From the NCBI GenBank assembly GCA_902774915.1, contig CACYKH010000014.1:16101-80100 (forward strand): a stretch of DNA of 64,000 bases. The letters are read 5' to 3'. A model generated the notes under the pieces. The model had not been told where the DNA came from and did no database searches. It saw nothing but the letters and a program-made list of their open reading frames with translations. The DNA is from an uncultured Lachnospiraceae bacterium. GTDB taxonomy: Bacteria; Bacillota; Clostridia; Lachnospirales; Lachnospiraceae. Positions 62,528 through 64,000 of this stretch are shown piece by piece. Position 1 is the stretch's first letter, and every line of letters starts with the position of its first letter. Both the position numbers and the translations under genes were made by a program.

Positions 62528-63202
62528 ATGAATATCGTTGAGATGAGGAATGTTACAAAGATTTATGGAGAGAAGGAGAATCAGGTGCTGGCTCTTCATA
62601 ATGTGAATCTTGATATAGAGAAGGGTAGCGTGGTTTCCGTGGTCGGTGCATCCGGTAGTGGAAAATCCACGCTTCTTAATATTATGGGAGGCGTTGATAC
62701 TCCATCGGATGGAACCATCTTCGTGGATGGAAAGGACATAACAAAGTATAACGATGATGAGCTCAGCATATTTCGTAGAAGAAAGGTCGGCTTTATCTTC
62801 CAGGCTTATCATCTTATTCCTGTTCTCACCGTTGAGGAAAATATCAAGATGCCGGTTCTTCTGGATCACAGAAAACCGGACAAGGAATATATAGATCATA
62901 TCATCGAACTTCTCGGTCTCTCTGAGAGAAGAAGACATCTTCCTAATCAGCTCTCTGGTGGACAGCAGCAGAGAACGGCCATCGCAAGAGCGCTGGCAAA
63001 TAATCCAACGCTTGTTCTTGCGGATGAGCCAACTGGAGCTCTTGATTCTAAGAATGGCCAGGAGGTTATGGACCTCCTTATGAAGTCAGTGCATGACATC
63101 GGACAGACTCTTGTGATAATCACTCACAACATGGATCTCGCCCGAGAGGCAGATAGAATTGTTAAGATCAAAGACGGAGAAATAGTTGATGGAAACATAT
63201 AA
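62528..63202 (+). CDS. MacB/LolD-type ABC transporter ATPase
   Basis: A 224-aa ABC ATPase: Walker A GASGSGKSTLL, Q-loop FIFQAYHLI, signature LSGGQQQRT, Walker B LVLADEPTGALD, H-loop IITHN. It pairs with the FtsX-type permease that overlaps its 3' end by 14 bp. AAGGAGG lies before the ATG at 62528. The same family as the broken ATPase at 40.7 kb, but intact. The substrate is unknown; export of antimicrobial peptides or lipoprotein handling is typical. Confidence 0.94.
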   Translation: MNIVEMRNVTKIYGEKENQVLALHNVNLDIEKGSVVSVVGASGSGKSTLLNIMGGVDTPSDGTIFVDGKDITKYNDDELSIFRRRKVGFIFQAYHLIPVLTVEENIKMPVLLDHRKPDKEYIDHIIELLGLSERRRHLPNQLSGGQQQRTAIARALANNPTLVLADEPTGALDSKNGQEVMDLLMKSVHDIGQTLVIITHNMDLAREADRIVKIKDGEIVDGNI

Positions 63203-64000
63203 AGATTTAGGAAGTAAGTATTTAAAACAGAATAGACGTCGTTCCTTCATCACAGTACTTGGGTGTTTCATCGTGTCTACGGTTCTCTTCATGTTTCTTA
63301 ACTCTATGGTTTGCTGGGTTGAAAACTGCAGAGAGGAAGCAAGGGAAGAGGATGATTTCGAGATTCTGGTTCTCACGGATGATAAGGATACAATCGAAGC
63401 AATAGTGAATGAAGATTTTGTTTCTTCGGCATATCTTGGGAAAGCATATTCCTATCAGACTGAAGAGGAGGCTTCAGGAGTATATGCAAATGCGCTCCAT
63501 ATAAATGTTAAACAGAAGCTTCTGATAAATCATTACTCGAAATATATCAAGAAGACCTACAACGTGGATGTAGAGCTAAATGACCTCCTGGCCTGGACCT
63601 ATTGTCAGGATAATGATGGGGTAGGTTATCTGATGCTGTTGGGTGGTCTTCTTATCTCATTTATCCTCGCAATCATAGGAGTTGGAGTTCTTAGAAATAA
63701 TATCTCTATCTCTGCTATGGAAAGAGTGAAGGACTACGGAAATCTTAGATGCATCGGAGCTACAAAGAAACAAATAAGAGCCATCGTATATCGTGAATCA
63801 GTCGCTCTTGAAACACTCGGAATTGTAGCGGGTGTTGTGGCAGGTTTTCTGCTTAGTATTTTGATATGCAATTCTGCGAAGAGACAGTATCCTATAGGCT
63901 TTCATATTATACCGATAATACTCTTACTAATCGCTTTTTACGGTGATATGTATTTTGCTGTTGGTGATGGACTGAAGAAGGTTCTTGCGGTTAGCCCTGC
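63189..64000 (+). CDS. FtsX/MacB-type ABC permease, N-terminal part
   Basis: The frame opens at ATG 63189 (METYKDLGSKYLKQNRRRSFITVLG) and is still open at the right edge, 270 codons on. TM1 is about residues 20-42, an outside domain of about 100 aa follows, then helices near 150-172, 205-225 and 240-262, with the FtsX-type ERVKDYGNLRCIGATKKQI. It overlaps the ATPase gene by 14 bp, so the two are translationally coupled. Confidence 0.88.
   Translation, partial: METYKDLGSKYLKQNRRRSFITVLGCFIVSTVLFMFLNSMVCWVENCREEAREEDDFEILVLTDDKDTIEAIVNEDFVSSAYLGKAYSYQTEEEASGVYANALHINVKQKLLINHYSKYIKKTYNVDVELNDLLAWTYCQDNDGVGYLMLLGGLLISFILAIIGVGVLRNNISISAMERVKDYGNLRCIGATKKQIRAIVYRESVALETLGIVAGVVAGFLLSILICNSAKRQYPIGFHIIPIILLLIAFYGDMYFAVGDGLKKVLAVSP

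Overview
The window looks like chromosomal DNA of a low-to-mid G+C anaerobic Firmicute, most likely of the Lachnospiraceae (Butyrivibrio/Pseudobutyrivibrio/Roseburia-like; the genus is a guess). Reasons: a clostridial 2[4Fe-4S] ferredoxin, the [FeFe]-hydrogenase maturation genes hydE-hydG-hydF with their TM1266-type regulator, MurT/GatD, MecA, long-form HPF, strong GGAGG ribosome-binding sites, near-consensus SigA promoters, and several protein families typical of Lachnospiraceae (membrane TIR proteins, Rpn-like PD-(D/E)XK proteins, 'MSCHDIG' small proteins).

Layout. 0-16.5 kb is core genome: trmN6 (partial)-rsmI, ferredoxin, mecA; the minus-strand operon murT-gatD-ywlC-rpiB; a secreted SH3/NlpC-P60 hydrolase; an intergenic region with three perfect DnaA boxes; hpf, secA-prfB, hom-lysC. 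15.4-21.8 kb is a minus-strand run mutS2, response regulator/histidine kinase, Lrp-type regulator, aminotransferase. 22-28.7 kb holds a DHH phosphoesterase, a 1003-aa membrane TIR/propeller protein, a YhaM-type exonuclease, a TerB-like small protein and a nicotinamidase-like hydrolase. 28.7-32.5 kb is accessory: tRNA-Gln(CUG) followed by a 2.06-kb island bounded by 69-bp direct repeats of the tRNA 3' end and its terminator (three genes, no integrase), then a 33-bp tandem-repeat promoter region and an AAA/DUF4143 ATPase. 32.8-40.5 kb is an ABC-2 transporter with its own NarL-type two-component system and a calcium-type P-ATPase. 40.6-45.9 kb is a decayed block in which four consecutive genes (ABC ATPase, FtsX-type permease, LD-carboxypeptidase, LytTR regulator) each carry a small frame-breaking lesion; intact kinases and a regulator follow. 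49.4-53.6 kb is a possible leader RNA plus tm1266-hydE-hydG-hydF. 53.7-64 kb has two sodium:solute symporters, a two-component system, a diguanylate cyclase, a divergent BirA, an Lsa-like ABC-F protein with a leader-peptide attenuator, and the start of a MacB/FtsX-type ABC exporter that runs off the right edge.

How the genes fit together: cell-wall functions (MurT/GatD, NlpC/P60, LD-carboxypeptidase relic) and envelope or antibiotic-stress functions (ABC-2 exporter with LiaRS-like regulation, decayed FtsX-type exporter with kinases, ABC-F ribosome protection, final ABC exporter) dominate the accessory content. The best leads for something undescribed are the integrase-less tRNA-Gln mini-island with its shared operator, the 33-bp repeat array whose last unit supplies a -35 box, the TIR/propeller membrane protein, the DnaA-box cluster, and the RNA leader upstream of the hydrogenase-maturation genes.
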